This document shows, piece by piece, positions 16,755 through 25,860 of a stretch of DNA of 64,000 nt (within the stretch, counting starts at the first letter, position 1; each line of letters opens with the position of its first letter). The stretch is taken from assembly GCF_008807075.1 (NCBI RefSeq), contig NZ_CP035632.1:930001-994000 (forward strand). Direction: 5' to 3'. The notes beneath the pieces are model-generated. The model saw nothing but the letters and a program-made list of their open reading frames with translations, had not been told where the DNA came from and made no database searches. Source of the stretch: Synechococcus sp. RSCCF101 (lineage in GTDB: Bacteria > Cyanobacteriota > Cyanobacteriia > PCC-6307 > Cyanobiaceae). Made by a program: the position numbers and the translations under genes.

Positions 16755-17864
16755 TCAGTCCCCGCCCCCGATCGTCAGGCTCATTCCGGATTCGGCCGAG
16801 CTCCGCCAGAGGTCGCAGACCCGCTGACTGAGCACCCCTTCACTGAGACCGGGGCTCATCGGCCGTCCGGAACGGATGCTGTCCGCCCACCAGTCCAGCA
16901 GCCGCAGCACCGGTGCGATGCGCCCGTCACTCCAGGTGGTGGGGAAGGCGAGGGCCGGATCGGCGGCCACACTGCGCAGGGGCTGGCCGGGTGCGGCCAT
17001 CCACAGCCCGAAGCCATGGACGTAATCGGCCTGGTTGTCGCTGCCGAGGACCAGGGTGGCCTCACTGCCGTAGCACTCGAGCCAGCAGCCCCTGCCCTGG
17101 CGGGCCACGGCCGAAAGGCTCACCTGAGCGGGCACCGTCAGCCCCTCACGCGGGCGCAGGGTCAGCTGGGCCAGAGCCACGTCCTCGCTGCTCACCGCAC
17201 GGGGCACCCCGCCCTGGGACGGATCGGGTCGTTCGCCGATGGCGGTGGCGAGGCGGCCGCTGATCGACTCCGTCGGTCCGATGAGCCAGTGCAGCATGTC
17301 CACGGCATGCGTCGCGAGGGCACCGATCACACCCCCGCCCTGCCCGGCATCGGAATACCAGTTCCAGGGCCTGGCCGGATCGGCACGGCTGCTCATCAGC
17401 CAGTCGAGCTTGATCAGCCAGGGGTCGCCCAGCACCCCCTGTTCCAGCAGGGCCGCCAGCTGCTGGAACAGGGGCACGGCCCGGTACTCGAAATCCACTG
17501 CCACGCTCAGACCCCGCTCCAGAGCCAACCGCTGCAGGCTCTCGGCCTCCCCGGCGTTGAGCCCCACCGGCTTCTCCAGCAGCACGTGACGGCCGGCCTC
17601 GAGGGCCCGGCGGGCCAGATCGAAGCGCGCAGCCGGGGGTGTGGCGATGATCACCGCCTCCACACCGGGCATGGCGAGCAGTGCACTGAAGTCGTCGGTA
17701 CCGGGAAGGGACGCCCCACGACAGGCCTCCTCCAGCCGTTCGGCCCGGGGGTGCCACAGGGCCACCGGCTCGACCTCGGCCGAGGCCCTGCAGGCCGGCA
17801 GGTGCACCTTGAGGCCGAAACCGAGGCCGGCGATGGCCACTCCGATGGGGGAACCGGTCGTCAT
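16755..17864 (-). CDS. Gfo/Idh/MocA-family oxidoreductase
   Basis: A 369-residue NAD(P)-dependent oxidoreductase. The Rossmann start is GVAIAGLGFGLKVHLPAC, the family motif EKPVGLNAGEAESL lies near residue 95 (EKP carries the substrate/cofactor lysine), and the C-terminal alpha/beta domain contains DWLMSS and GALATHAVDMLHWLIGP with the conserved His. Substrates in this family are sugars, inositols or biliverdin; the protein is not biliverdin reductase by length and motifs, and its substrate is unknown. In picocyanobacteria a member of this family often sits between fba and accD, as here. Confidence 0.87.
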   Translation of the reverse strand: MTTGSPIGVAIAGLGFGLKVHLPACRASAEVEPVALWHPRAERLEEACRGASLPGTDDFSALLAMPGVEAVIIATPPAARFDLARRALEAGRHVLLEKPVGLNAGEAESLQRLALERGLSVAVDFEYRAVPLFQQLAALLEQGVLGDPWLIKLDWLMSSRADPARPWNWYSDAGQGGGVIGALATHAVDMLHWLIGPTESISGRLATAIGERPDPSQGGVPRAVSSEDVALAQLTLRPREGLTVPAQVSLSAVARQGRGCWLECYGSEATLVLGSDNQADYVHGFGLWMAAPGQPLRSVAADPALAFPTTWSDGRIAPVLRLLDWWADSIRSGRPMSPGLSEGVLSQRVCDLWRSSAESGMSLTIGGGD

Positions 17865-17891
17865 GTCGGGTGCGAGGAAGGGGGGAGAGCG

Positions 17892-18344
17892 TCAGGCGGC
17901 AGCGGCCGGGTCACGGTCTGCGGCGCAGACCGCATCCAGCAGATGCTCCAGCAGGGGATCTCCGGTCACCAGCTGCCAGGAGGCACGCCAGCGGGGCAGA
18001 CCATTCACCGACACGTCTCGGTACAGCGCCTGGTCGCAATCGACCTCCATCACGTAAAGCGACCCCCGCTCAGGAGTCTCGGAATCGCCCGCCGCCGGGC
18101 TGAAGCGGCTGAGCACCGAGAGATGGCCATCGCGCGTGGGACGCAGGCTGCCGCGATCCCACCACTGGCGGCCGTCCTTCGAGGGGGGCAGCTCCACCCA
18201 GTCCACCGGGCCGGCCTGGGCGGGCGATGGCGGAGTGACCAGCCAGAGGGCCAGCACCATCAGAGCGCTGCCGAGGAGCACGCCCATGGAGCGAAGCCGG
18301 CGGTGAATGCGGGCCGGGCCAGCGTGGGGGAACTCAGGCGGCAT
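17892..18344 (-). CDS. Exported hypothetical protein (150 aa)
   Basis: A 150-residue protein with a signal peptide: hydrophobic core [17 protein letters not shown] at about residues 20-36 and an AQA cleavage box near residue 44. The mature part contains [20 protein letters not shown], a [16 protein letters not shown]-like segment and a [19 protein letters not shown] strand; the aspartate-cysteine-aspartate triplet is notable. The pattern resembles a small cyanobacterial family found beside accD, without known function. The ATG at 18344 overlaps the accD stop by 11 bp; ATG 18287 would start directly at the signal peptide. Confidence 0.65.
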   Translation of the reverse strand: MPPEFPHAGPARIHRRLRSMGVLLGSALMVLALWLVTPPSPAQAGPVDWVELPPSKDGRQWWDRGSLRPTRDGHLSVLSRFSPAAGDSETPERGSLYVMEVDCDQALYRDVSVNGLPRWRASWQLVTGDPLLEHLLDAVCAADRDPAAAA

Positions 18345-19209
18345 GGGCCGGGGCTGCGCCGTGGAGCTGCAGCAGGTCGGAGAGGGTCCGGCGCAGCTGG
18401 GTGCGGGGCACGATCATGTCCACGAAGCCGTGGTCCTGCAGGTATTCGGCGGTCTGGAAGTCGTCCGGCAGCTTCTCGCGCAGGGTCTGCTCGATCACCC
18501 GCCGGCCGGCAAAGCCGATCATGGCTCTGGGCTCCGCCAGGATCAGGTCCCCGAGCATGGCGAAGCTGGCGGTGACACCGCCGGTGGTGGGATGGGTCAG
18601 CAGCGGCAGGTAGAGCAGGCCGCGCTCCCGGTGCCGCTCCAGCGCACCCGACACCTTCGCCATCTGCATCAGGCTGAGCATGCCCTCCTGCATGCGCGCG
18701 CCACCGGAGGCGCAGACCACCATCACGGCCATGCCGCGGGACGTGGCCTCCTCGATCAGGCGGGTGATCTTCTCTCCCACCACCGATCCCATCGAACCGC
18801 CCATGAAGCGGAAGTCCATCACGGCCAGGGCCAGGGGAATTCCCTCCACCCGGCAGAGGCCCGTGATCACGGCATCGGTGAGACCGGTGTTGCGCTGGGT
18901 GTCGCGAAGCCGGTCGGCGTAGCTGCGCCGGTCCTTGAACCCGAGTGGATCGGTGGGGCTCAGATCGCTGTCGAGGGCATCGAACGACCCCTCATCGGCG
19001 ATCACCGCGATCCGGGCGGCGCTGTCGATGCGCAGGTGATGACCACAGCCGCTGCAGACGCTGGCATTGGCGATCAGGTCCTTGCGGTAGGCCACCAGCC
19101 CGCATTCGGGGCACTTGCTCCACAGGGCATCGGTGTCGTCGATCTCCTGGGTCCCGCGCACGGCGGGCTGCGTCTTGCGCCGATCGGCGAACCAGTCGAA
19201 AAGGGACAC
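18334..19209 (-). CDS. accD: Acetyl-CoA carboxylase carboxyltransferase subunit beta
   Basis: AccD and AccA transfer CO2 from biotin to acetyl-CoA, making malonyl-CoA. The protein (291 residues from GTG 19209; [10 protein letters not shown] start as in other cyanobacteria) has the zinc finger Cys33, Cys36, Cys52, Cys55 (CPECG...CSGCG) and the crotonase-fold core [38 protein letters not shown] and [16 protein letters not shown] second GTG two codons upstream (19215) is possible. It is followed by an overlapping exported unknown. Its upstream neighbour is pilD with a 59-bp gap. Confidence 0.96.
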   Translation of the reverse strand: MSLFDWFADRRKTQPAVRGTQEIDDTDALWSKCPECGLVAYRKDLIANASVCSGCGHHLRIDSAARIAVIADEGSFDALDSDLSPTDPLGFKDRRSYADRLRDTQRNTGLTDAVITGLCRVEGIPLALAVMDFRFMGGSMGSVVGEKITRLIEEATSRGMAVMVVCASGGARMQEGMLSLMQMAKVSGALERHRERGLLYLPLLTHPTTGGVTASFAMLGDLILAEPRAMIGFAGRRVIEQTLREKLPDDFQTAEYLQDHGFVDMIVPRTQLRRTLSDLLQLHGAAPAHAA

Positions 19210-19268
19210 AGGCACTGTTGAGATGGACCCATTCAAAGGCCCGGTGGGGATTGGGCCGCCGCCGGCCC

Positions 19269-20087
19269 TCAGCCCTGGATCAGAAGAGGCCACTCCAGCC
19301 AGAGCCGGAGCCACCACTGGGGCCCCAGCACCCACACCAGCCAGCCGCCGAGGGCAAGGAAGGGACCGAAGGGAAAGGCCTGGCGGGGGGCCAGCAGCCC
19401 GCTCAACCGGCCGGTGAGGCCGTACACCGCTCCGCTGAACACGGCCAGAGCCAGGGCGATGGCCACGCCCAGCGGTCCCAGCCAGGCCCCGAGCATGGCA
19501 GCCAGCTTGGCGTCACCCAGACCCAGAGCCGGCTGGCCCAGCACCCGCTCGGCCAGGGCGCTGAGCGACTCCAGGGCCAGCAGGGCCAGGGCGGCCGCCA
19601 GCAGATGGGCCAGGAGCAGCGGCCGCAGGGACCCGGCCGGAGCCAGGAGCAGGGTGGCGACGATTCCGGCGATGGTTCCCCAGCGGCAGAGGGGCTCGGG
19701 CAGCCAGAGGTGATCCAGGTCGATCAGCGCCATAGCCAGCAGCCAGCTGAGCAGCAGCCAGCCCGCCAGCAGCTCGCTCCAGCTGCCCGGCCCGGCGGCC
19801 AGGACACTGACCCAGAGACCGGCCGTGAGGACCTCCACGGCGGGGTATCGCGCGGCGATCGGGGCGCTGCAGTGGGCACAGCGTCCCCGGAGACGCAGCC
19901 AGCCCAGCACCGGGAGGTTCTCGATCCAGGTCAGGCCGGCGCCGCAGCGGGGGCAATGGCTGCCGGGATGCAGCAGGGACTCGCCCCGTGGGAGACGCCA
20001 GGCCACCACATTGAGAAAACTGCCCACACAGGCTCCGAGCACAGCGGTGGGGAAGGCCAGAGCGGCCATGGGCAGCGCGGTGATCAC
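19269..20087 (-). CDS. pilD: Prepilin peptidase / N-methyltransferase (type IV pili)
   Basis: PilD cleaves the prepilin leader and methylates the new N-terminus. The membrane protein shows the cytoplasmic [14 protein letters not shown] box, two CxxC pairs (Cys45/48, Cys70/73 in CPRCG and CAHCS), and the two catalytic aspartates in LIDLDH (Asp123) and the GLGDAKL (GxGD) motif, with about eight helices. I chose GTG 20087 because it overlaps the stop of the small upstream gene (GTGA); ATG 20069 six codons later is the alternative. The frame stays open to an ATG at 20324, but that extension is Pro/Arg-rich and covers another gene. Length is 272 residues. Confidence 0.9.
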   Translation of the reverse strand: MITALPMAALAFPTAVLGACVGSFLNVVAWRLPRGESLLHPGSHCPRCGAGLTWIENLPVLGWLRLRGRCAHCSAPIAARYPAVEVLTAGLWVSVLAAGPGSWSELLAGWLLLSWLLAMALIDLDHLWLPEPLCRWGTIAGIVATLLLAPAGSLRPLLLAHLLAAALALLALESLSALAERVLGQPALGLGDAKLAAMLGAWLGPLGVAIALALAVFSGAVYGLTGRLSGLLAPRQAFPFGPFLALGGWLVWVLGPQWWLRLWLEWPLLIQG

Positions 20088-20320
20088 GGCCGCACGATCG
20101 GCCGGACCGGACGCTGCCGGGCCGGACGGGGACGGATCAGGTCCAATGCCAGGAACTGCTCGTCCGGCAGGAGCACCGGAACCGAGAAGACGACGCGTCC
20201 GCAGGACTCGGCCTCGGTCAGGACCACCCCGACCGGGTCGGGACTGCCGGGGTGGGCGGTGAGGAACGCGAAATAGATCGAGCGGGCCCGGGCCAGGAGA
20301 TCGCGGCTGTTGACCCGATC
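20084..20320 (-). CDS. Small conserved-looking protein, start codon missing or shifted
   Basis: Between prk and pilD the minus strand encodes a clean 78-residue sequence beginning DRVNSRDLLARARSIYFAFL, continuing through GVVLTEAESCGRVVFS and VLLPDEQFLALDLI, and ending with an Arg/Pro tail. It terminates in a TGA that overlaps pilD's GTG by the classic GTGA arrangement. No ATG, GTG or TTG occurs in this frame just upstream. However, an ATG ends one base out of frame at 20322 (ATGGGAT); removing one G would give ATG-GAT and start the protein exactly at its Asp. I infer a one-base G-run insertion (mutation or sequencing error), or a non-standard start. Function unknown. Confidence 0.55.
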   Translation of the reverse strand, partial: DRVNSRDLLARARSIYFAFLTAHPGSPDPVGVVLTEAESCGRVVFSVPVLLPDEQFLALDLIRPRPARQRPVRPIVRP

Positions 20321-20485
20321 CCATCGCGGCCCGGAGGAAGCAGCGGACCGCGGGCCGGCGATGTCAAACGATGGGGAGGGTCGTGACGGGCGATCTGCGG
20401 AAATGAGGCCTGCCGCTGATAGCGGGCATCGTAACGGCTGTGAACCTCTCAGCCAGCAGCCGTTTGCGGGCAGGGAAGCAAACCG

Positions 20486-21388
20486 TCAGTGAGCGTGGCG
20501 CTTCTCCTCGATCATGCGGTGGATGATCGGCGTGAGGATCAGTTCCATCGCGAAGCCCATCTTGCCGCCGTTCACCACGATGCTGGTGGGGCTCGACATG
20601 AAGGAGTCGTGGATCATGCTGAGCAGGTAGGGGAAATCGATGCCCCACTTCTCGCGTGCACCCTTGCGGAAGTGGATGATCACGAAGCTCTCATCCGGCG
20701 TCGGGATGTTGCGGCAGATGAATGGGTTGGAGGTGTCCACCGTCGGCACCCGCTGGAAGTTGATGTCGGTGCGGCTGAACTGCGGGCAGATGTGGTTGAT
20801 GTAATCCGGCATCCGGCGCAGGATCGTGTCCACGATCGCCTCGGCCGAGTAGCCCCGCTCGGCGTTGTCGCGATGGATCTTCTGAATCCACTCCAGGTTG
20901 GTGATCGGCACCACCCCGACCAGAAGATCGGCCAGCGCCGCCACGTCGTAGTCCTCGCCCTTCACCCCGCCATGGAGTCCCTCGTAGAAGAGGAGATGGG
21001 TGTCCTTCGGGATGTCCTCCCAGGGTGTGAACTGGCCGGGGCCGAGGTCGGTGCCCAGGCGCGCATTGTGTTCCGCCGCCTCCTCCGGGCTGTGCAGGTA
21101 GTAGCGCTTCTGGCCGCCACCGCTCTCGCCGTAGGTGCGGAAGAGCTCCTCGAGCTTGTCGAAGAGGTTGGCCTCGGGCCCGAAGTGGGAGAAGTTCTCA
21201 CCCCGGCTGAGGGCATCCGCCATGGCCTGCTTCATGGCCATCCGCTCGAAGCGGTGGTAGCTGTCGCCCTCCACGACGGCCGGGACGATGCCTTCCCTGG
21301 CGAAGATGTGCTCGAAGGCCCGCTTCACGGTGCTGGTACCGGCCCCTGAGGAGCCCGTGACGGCCACGACCGGGTGACGCTTCGACAT
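20486..21388 (-). CDS. prk: Phosphoribulokinase, class I (proteobacterial type)
   Basis: PRK phosphorylates ribulose-5-phosphate to ribulose-1,5-bisphosphate. The 300-residue protein starts MSKRHPVVAVTGSSGAGTST, with the P-loop at residues 12-20, and has YEGLHGG (catalytic acid region), NLEWIQKIHRD and NFQRVPTVDTSNPF. This pattern and length match class I enzymes of proteobacteria, not the redox-regulated class II PRK of beta-cyanobacteria and plants. Only two cysteines occur (201 and 225); the regulatory P-loop cysteine pair is absent, so thioredoxin control through that pair is not possible. The gene lies downstream of leuB with a 79-bp spacer that contains a hairpin. Confidence 0.97.
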   Translation of the reverse strand: MSKRHPVVAVTGSSGAGTSTVKRAFEHIFAREGIVPAVVEGDSYHRFERMAMKQAMADALSRGENFSHFGPEANLFDKLEELFRTYGESGGGQKRYYLHSPEEAAEHNARLGTDLGPGQFTPWEDIPKDTHLLFYEGLHGGVKGEDYDVAALADLLVGVVPITNLEWIQKIHRDNAERGYSAEAIVDTILRRMPDYINHICPQFSRTDINFQRVPTVDTSNPFICRNIPTPDESFVIIHFRKGAREKWGIDFPYLLSMIHDSFMSSPTSIVVNGGKMGFAMELILTPIIHRMIEEKRHAH

Positions 21389-21436
21389 CGACGCTGGCTG
21401 AAGAATGCAGGCAGTGTCGCATTCGGCAGGTCGGCC

Positions 21437-21462
21437 GGCTCCGGGCGGGCCGCTCCGGAGCC
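21437..21462 (-). promoter_or_regulatory. Hairpin between leuB and prk
   Basis: A perfect 8-bp inverted repeat (GGCTCCGG / CCGGAGCC, 10-nt loop) begins 6 bp after the leuB stop. There is no T-tract. It may be a weak terminator or an RNA-processing stem separating leuB from prk. Confidence 0.35.
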
Positions 21463-21467
21463 CGGGC

Positions 21468-22547
21468 TCAACCGGCGAGCGCCGTGAGCAGGTGCTCTCC
21501 CATGGCCTGACAGCCCACCTCCGTGCAGCCCTCCTGCATCAGGTCGACCGTGCGGTAACCCCGTTCAAGCACGCGGTCCACGGCGGTTTCGATGGCGGCC
21601 GCCGCCGACTCCTGCTTCAGGCCCACGCGCAGCATCATGGCGGCGGAGAGGGCCATCGCCAGAGGGTTGGCCCGGTCCTGGCCGGCGATGTCCGGGGCCG
21701 AGCCGTGAACCGGCTCGAACAGCCCCGGACCTTCGGCGGACAGCGACGCTGATGGCAGCATGCCGATGCTGCCGGTGAGCATGGCCGCCTCGTCGCTGAG
21801 GATGTCGCCGAAGAGGTTGCCGGTCAGCAGCACGTCGAAGCTGCGCGGAGCACGCACCAGCTGCATGGCGGCATTGTCGACGTACATGTGGCTGACCTCC
21901 ACGTCCGGGTGGTCGGCCGCCATGGCGTTGACCCGATCGCGCCAGAGCTGGCTGACATCGAGCACGTTGGCCTTGTCCACCGAGCAGAGGCGGCGGCGCC
22001 GGTTGCCGGCCAGATCAAAGGCGACCGCGGCGATGCGGTCGATTTCCGCATCGCTGTAGGTCATGGTGTTGAAGGCCCGGATGCCGCCCTCGCTCTCCAC
22101 CCGTCCCTTGGGACGGCCGAAGTAGATGCCGCCGGTGAGCTCGCGTACCACCATCAGATCCACGCCCTCGATCACCTCCGGCCTGAGGCTGCTGGCACCC
22201 ATCAGCGCCGGCCGGATCGTGACGGGCCTGAGGTTGGCGAACAGATCCATGCCCGCCCTCAGCGCCAGCAGGCCGCTCTCCGGGCGCTGCTCGCGAGGAA
22301 GAGCGTCGTAGCGGGGACTGCCGATCGCCGCCAGCAGCACCGCGTCGCTGGCTTGACAGGCCGCCAGGGTTTCGGGCGGCAGGGGCTGGCCACAGGCCTC
22401 GATGCCCGCCCCTCCGATCGGCCAGGACTCGAACTGGAGCGCAAAGCCCTCACGCGCCGCCACGGCCTCGAGCAGACGACGGCTCACCGCCGTGATCTCA
22501 GGACCGATGCCGTCTCCAGCCAGAAGGCTGATGCGATAAGCGGTCAT
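21468..22547 (-). CDS. leuB: 3-isopropylmalate dehydrogenase
   Basis: LeuB oxidatively decarboxylates 3-isopropylmalate in leucine synthesis. From ATG 22547 (MTAYRISLLAGDGIGPEI) the protein has 359 residues. It shows the substrate-binding arginines in LLALRAGMDLFANLRPV, ELTGGIYFGRPKG with its catalytic Tyr, DKANVLDVSQLWRD with catalytic Lys, the metal-binding NLFGDILSDEAAML and GSAPDIAGQDRANP. An ATG nine codons upstream (22574) only adds a polar leader. The order lpxD-leuB-prk on one strand is a picocyanobacterial arrangement. Confidence 0.97.
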   Translation of the reverse strand: MTAYRISLLAGDGIGPEITAVSRRLLEAVAAREGFALQFESWPIGGAGIEACGQPLPPETLAACQASDAVLLAAIGSPRYDALPREQRPESGLLALRAGMDLFANLRPVTIRPALMGASSLRPEVIEGVDLMVVRELTGGIYFGRPKGRVESEGGIRAFNTMTYSDAEIDRIAAVAFDLAGNRRRRLCSVDKANVLDVSQLWRDRVNAMAADHPDVEVSHMYVDNAAMQLVRAPRSFDVLLTGNLFGDILSDEAAMLTGSIGMLPSASLSAEGPGLFEPVHGSAPDIAGQDRANPLAMALSAAMMLRVGLKQESAAAAIETAVDRVLERGYRTVDLMQEGCTEVGCQAMGEHLLTALAG

Positions 22548-22598
22548 GGGGCTCCGTGGTTCAGGTGAGGCCAACGCAGGACCATACGACTCGCCCCG

Positions 22599-23627
22599 TC
22601 AGCGCTGCAGACGCTTGAGGGTGCGAGCCATCTCGGGCAGTCGGTTGAACGCCGCCGCACAGCGCAGCCAGAGCCGGTTGGGGATGGCCGGGTAGCCGCT
22701 CACCACCTCGCCGGCGGCGATCTCGCCGTGAATGCCGGATTTGGAAGACGCGATGGCCCGGTCGCCGATGCGGGAGCGGTTGGCCACGCCCACCTGGCCG
22801 GCGAGGATCACGCCATGGCCCAGTTCCGCCCCGCCGGCGATGCCCACCTGCGCCGCCAGGGCACAGCCGGAGCCGATGCGCACGCCGTGGCCGACGTGCA
22901 CCAGGTTGTCGATCTTCGTGCCGGGCCCCACCAGGGTCTCGCCGACGGACGGACGGTCGATGGTGGAGCAGCTGCCCACCTCCACGCCGTCTCCCAGCAC
23001 CACACGGCCGGTCTGGGGCATCTTCACCCAGCCCTCGGCGGTGGGAACGAAGCCGAATCCCTCGCCGCCGATCACCGCATTGGCCTGGATCACGCAGCCC
23101 CGGCCCAGACGGCAGCCCCACTCGAGCACCGCGTTGGCGTGGATCTCACAGTCAGCCTCCAGCGCCACATCGCCGTAGAGCACGGCACCGGCGTGAACCA
23201 CGCAGCCGTCCGCCAGCCGGCAGGCGGGACCGATGACCACACGCGCACCGATCGAGACGCCCTGCCCGAGCTGGGCGGAGGGATCCACCACGGCGGTGGG
23301 GTGGACGCCCGGCTCGGGCCGGGGCAGGGGATGAAGCAGAGCCAGCGCCCGGGCGAAGACCAGACGTGGCTGGTCGACGGCCGCCCAGGCCCGATCGCCC
23401 CGGCCGGCGAGCTCGAGCAGAGAGGCCTCCCGCGGCAGCAGCACCGCCGCAGCGCCTGTGGCCTCCAGGGCCTGATCGAGGCCGCTGCCCGGTTCGAGGA
23501 AACTGAGGGCCTGCGCAGCATCGGCATCCAGGGCTGCACAGCGCTCGATCTCCGGGTCGGAGCCCAGGTGCACCCAGTCCTCGGACACCGGGATGGACAG
23601 GCGGGAGAGCAGCTCGCTGAAGCGCAT
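22599..23627 (-). CDS. lpxD: UDP-3-O-(3-hydroxyacyl)glucosamine N-acyltransferase
   Basis: LpxD adds the second acyl chain in lipid A synthesis, using acyl-ACP. The 342-residue protein has the N-terminal uridine-binding domain (residues 1-100, with [13 protein letters not shown] at its end) and a left-handed beta helix built from about ten hexapeptide repeats ([22 protein letters not shown]...). [18 protein letters not shown] contains the catalytic histidine, and a C-terminal helical bundle ends in [15 protein letters not shown]. It indicates an outer membrane with a lipid A core. Confidence 0.95.
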   Translation of the reverse strand: MRFSELLSRLSIPVSEDWVHLGSDPEIERCAALDADAAQALSFLEPGSGLDQALEATGAAAVLLPREASLLELAGRGDRAWAAVDQPRLVFARALALLHPLPRPEPGVHPTAVVDPSAQLGQGVSIGARVVIGPACRLADGCVVHAGAVLYGDVALEADCEIHANAVLEWGCRLGRGCVIQANAVIGGEGFGFVPTAEGWVKMPQTGRVVLGDGVEVGSCSTIDRPSVGETLVGPGTKIDNLVHVGHGVRIGSGCALAAQVGIAGGAELGHGVILAGQVGVANRSRIGDRAIASSKSGIHGEIAAGEVVSGYPAIPNRLWLRCAAAFNRLPEMARTLKRLQR

Positions 23628-23680
23628 GACCCCTTCCGGACGGCCGCGATCGTAGGTGGCCGGCCCGGAGCGGAGCGGAT

Positions 23681-24787
23681 TCAGGCGGTGATCACGAGTT
23701 CATCGCGGTGCACGACCGCATCGCTGAGCAGGGGATCGCGCAGGGGTCCGAGCTGGGGGCTGCTGCGTCCCATGGCCTGATGGATCTCGAGGCTGCTCAG
23801 GGCCGAGATGCCGCGGCCGACCTCCTCCCCGGCTTCGCCGACCAGGCGAACCGCCGAGCGGCGGGGGAACTCGCCGCGCACCGAGCGGATCCCCACCGCC
23901 AGCAGGGAGGCGCCCCGTTCCCGCAGAGCCCGTTCGGCCCCGGCATCGATGGCGAGCACACCCTCGGGGTGCAGGGCATGGGCCAGCCAGCTCTTGCGAT
24001 CGCCGTAGGGACGGGGGCAGGGATGGAACAGGGTGCCGGAGGGCTCGCCGTGCAGCAGGGCCGTGAGCACGGCGGGGTCGCGGCCATCCGCCAGCCGGAC
24101 CCTCACGCCGCTGGCCGTGGCGATCCGGGCGGCGGCCAGCTTCGTGGTCATGCCACCGGTGCCCCAGCGGCTGGGCGCTCCCGCCGCCGTCCAGAGGGCA
24201 TCGAGCTCTGCACGGGTGCGCACCTCGTCGATCGGCCGGGCATCGCTCTGCTGGCGCGGGTCGCCCGTGTAAAGGCGGTCCACATCGGTGAGCAGGATCA
24301 GCTCGGTGGCGCCCACGGCAACGGCCACGAGGGCCGAGAGGGTGTCGTTGTCCCCGAAGCGGAGCTCATCGATGGCCACGGTGTCGTTCTCGTTGACGAT
24401 CGGCACCACACCCCAGTCCAGGAGCTGCTCCAGGGTGCGACTGGCTTTCAGATAGCGGCGCCGGGAGGCGAGATCGGCCCGCGTCAGCAACACCTGGGCC
24501 ACCGGCTGCCCGTGGGCCGCGAAGGCGTCGTCGTACAGACGCATCAGGCGGCTCTGACCCACGGCCGCGGCCGCCTGAAGCGCCCTGGCCTCAGAGGGAC
24601 GGCGCTTCAGGAAGAGCCGCGAACAGCCCAGGCCCACCGCGCCGCTGGTGACCAGCACCACCGGCTGCCGCCGCTGCTGCTGGGCGGCGATCGTGGCGGC
24701 CAGTTCGGCCACGACAGCGGCCGTTGGGCGCTCCGTCGTGCCCCGCAGCAGGCTGGTGCCCACCTTGATCACACGGCGGATCGTCAC
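23681..24787 (-). CDS. proB: Glutamate 5-kinase
   Basis: ProB phosphorylates glutamate in the first step of proline synthesis. The 368-residue protein combines an amino-acid kinase domain ([71 protein letters not shown]) with a C-terminal PUA domain (about residues 270-360, [22 protein letters not shown]). Feedback inhibition by proline acts on the kinase domain in the family. The start ATG overlaps the stop of yqeG by four bases, so the two are coupled. Confidence 0.96.
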   Translation of the reverse strand: MTIRRVIKVGTSLLRGTTERPTAAVVAELAATIAAQQQRRQPVVLVTSGAVGLGCSRLFLKRRPSEARALQAAAAVGQSRLMRLYDDAFAAHGQPVAQVLLTRADLASRRRYLKASRTLEQLLDWGVVPIVNENDTVAIDELRFGDNDTLSALVAVAVGATELILLTDVDRLYTGDPRQQSDARPIDEVRTRAELDALWTAAGAPSRWGTGGMTTKLAAARIATASGVRVRLADGRDPAVLTALLHGEPSGTLFHPCPRPYGDRKSWLAHALHPEGVLAIDAGAERALRERGASLLAVGIRSVRGEFPRRSAVRLVGEAGEEVGRGISALSSLEIHQAMGRSSPQLGPLRDPLLSDAVVHRDELVITA

Positions 24788-25296
24788 GCGCTCCGGTTCA
24801 TGCCCAGCCAGCCCGCGAGCCGGCGTTCCGTGGCCTGGAGCCAGTCGTGGCTGCAGGCGGAGCCATCGGCGGCCACGGGCTGCACCAGCACGGTGAACAT
24901 GCCGAGCCGGTTGCCGGCCAGCACATCGGTGAACAGGCGATCGCCAATCATCGCCACCCGCTCGGCCGGGTGGCCCAGGTCGTTGAGCACGCGCCGAAGG
25001 GCGGCCCGGCGGGGCTTGGCCGCCGCGGCGGTGAAGGGAACCTCCAGGGTTCCGGCGAGGCCCCCGACGCGGCGCCGCGAGGGGTTGTTGCTGAGCAGGT
25101 GGAGATGGAAGCGGCTCTTGGCCAGGCCCAGCCAGCGCTCCATCTCGGATGAGAGCCGGTCGCTGCGGCGCGGCAGCAGCGTGCGGTCCACATCGAGCAC
25201 CAGGGCCAGGATCCCGAGCTCATCGAGGCGATCGATCGAGAGGCCGGGGAGCACCGCATGGGTGTCCCAGTCAGGGGTGAGCAGGGAAGCGAGCAT
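24784..25296 (-). CDS. YqeG-family HAD-IIIA phosphatase
   Basis: A 170-residue HAD phosphatase of the YqeG/GEP4-like group. Motif I is LVLDVDRTLLP (nucleophile Asp in DxDxT), motif II lies in HLLSNNPSR, the lysine in AAAKPRRAALRR, and the acidic motif IV in MIGDRLFTDVLAGNRLGM. Eukaryotic Gep4 members dephosphorylate phosphatidylglycerolphosphate, and cyanobacteria lack a classical pgpA/pgpB, so a PG-phosphate role is attractive; pgsA is in this window at 33.4-33.9 kb. The ATG at 25296 overlaps the upstream stop (TGATG), and its own stop overlaps proB. Confidence 0.85.
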   Translation of the reverse strand: MLASLLTPDWDTHAVLPGLSIDRLDELGILALVLDVDRTLLPRRSDRLSSEMERWLGLAKSRFHLHLLSNNPSRRRVGGLAGTLEVPFTAAAAKPRRAALRRVLNDLGHPAERVAMIGDRLFTDVLAGNRLGMFTVLVQPVAADGSACSHDWLQATERRLAGWLGMNRSA

Positions 25297-25841
25297 CAAC
25301 CCGATGCATCCCGTTCCTCAAGCTCGCGCTCGATCAGCGGCTGGAGGCGGTCGAACTCGTCACCCTCCACCAGCTCGGCAGCGCCGCCCTGGATGCGGGC
25401 GACGACGAAGAAGGGATCGAGCGGGATGTAGAGGCCGTAGTTCTGATCGCTGAACTGAAACTCCTTCAGCAGTTCGTAGGTCTCCGCGTCATCGACCAGG
25501 TCCTCCTCATCCTCGAGATCCTCCGGATCCCCGTCCTCCAGTTCACCGCTGACGGTGAGGGTCACGGCGGATCGCACCAGGGTGAGGTCGAACTCCTGCA
25601 GCACCACATCGGCCTGGGAGAGGATCGGTTCACTCTCCTCGAGGCTCTCCACCAGCTCCGGCTCACCCTCCGCCGGCAGGCGGAACAGGCTCACCGGGGT
25701 ATCCACCGGCGTGAGCAGGCCGTAGTCCCGACCCTCCAGCGGGATCAGCTCCTCCAGGTAGCAGAGCAGGGCCCGTCCGAGGCTGTCCCGAACGAGAACG
25801 GTGGGGACATCACCGCCGATGGAGGGAGACTCGCTGCTCAT
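25296..25841 (-). CDS. DUF3727-family acidic protein
   Basis: A 181-residue, strongly acidic protein conserved in cyanobacteria and plastids of plants (DUF3727, with a DUF1292-like N-terminal part). Visible features: LVRDSLGRALLCYLEELIPLEGRDYGLLTPVDTPV, a Glu/Asp-rich linker (about residues 95-120) and a second repeat-like copy DQNYGLYIPLDPFFVVARI. The internal similarity suggests two tandem domains. No activity is known. It is flanked by ruvX upstream (19-bp gap) and yqeG downstream (1-bp overlap), consistent with one operon. Confidence 0.82.
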   Translation of the reverse strand: MSSESPSIGGDVPTVLVRDSLGRALLCYLEELIPLEGRDYGLLTPVDTPVSLFRLPAEGEPELVESLEESEPILSQADVVLQEFDLTLVRSAVTLTVSGELEDGDPEDLEDEEDLVDDAETYELLKEFQFSDQNYGLYIPLDPFFVVARIQGGAAELVEGDEFDRLQPLIERELEERDASG

Positions 25842-25860
25842 GGACGCCGCATCGATTCCC

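Noticed and set aside
19269-20324. pilD extended to ATG 20324 (351 residues)
   Set aside because: The first 80 residues would be Pro/Arg/Gly-rich and cover a better frame with protein-like sequence that overlaps pilD's GTG in the usual coupled manner.
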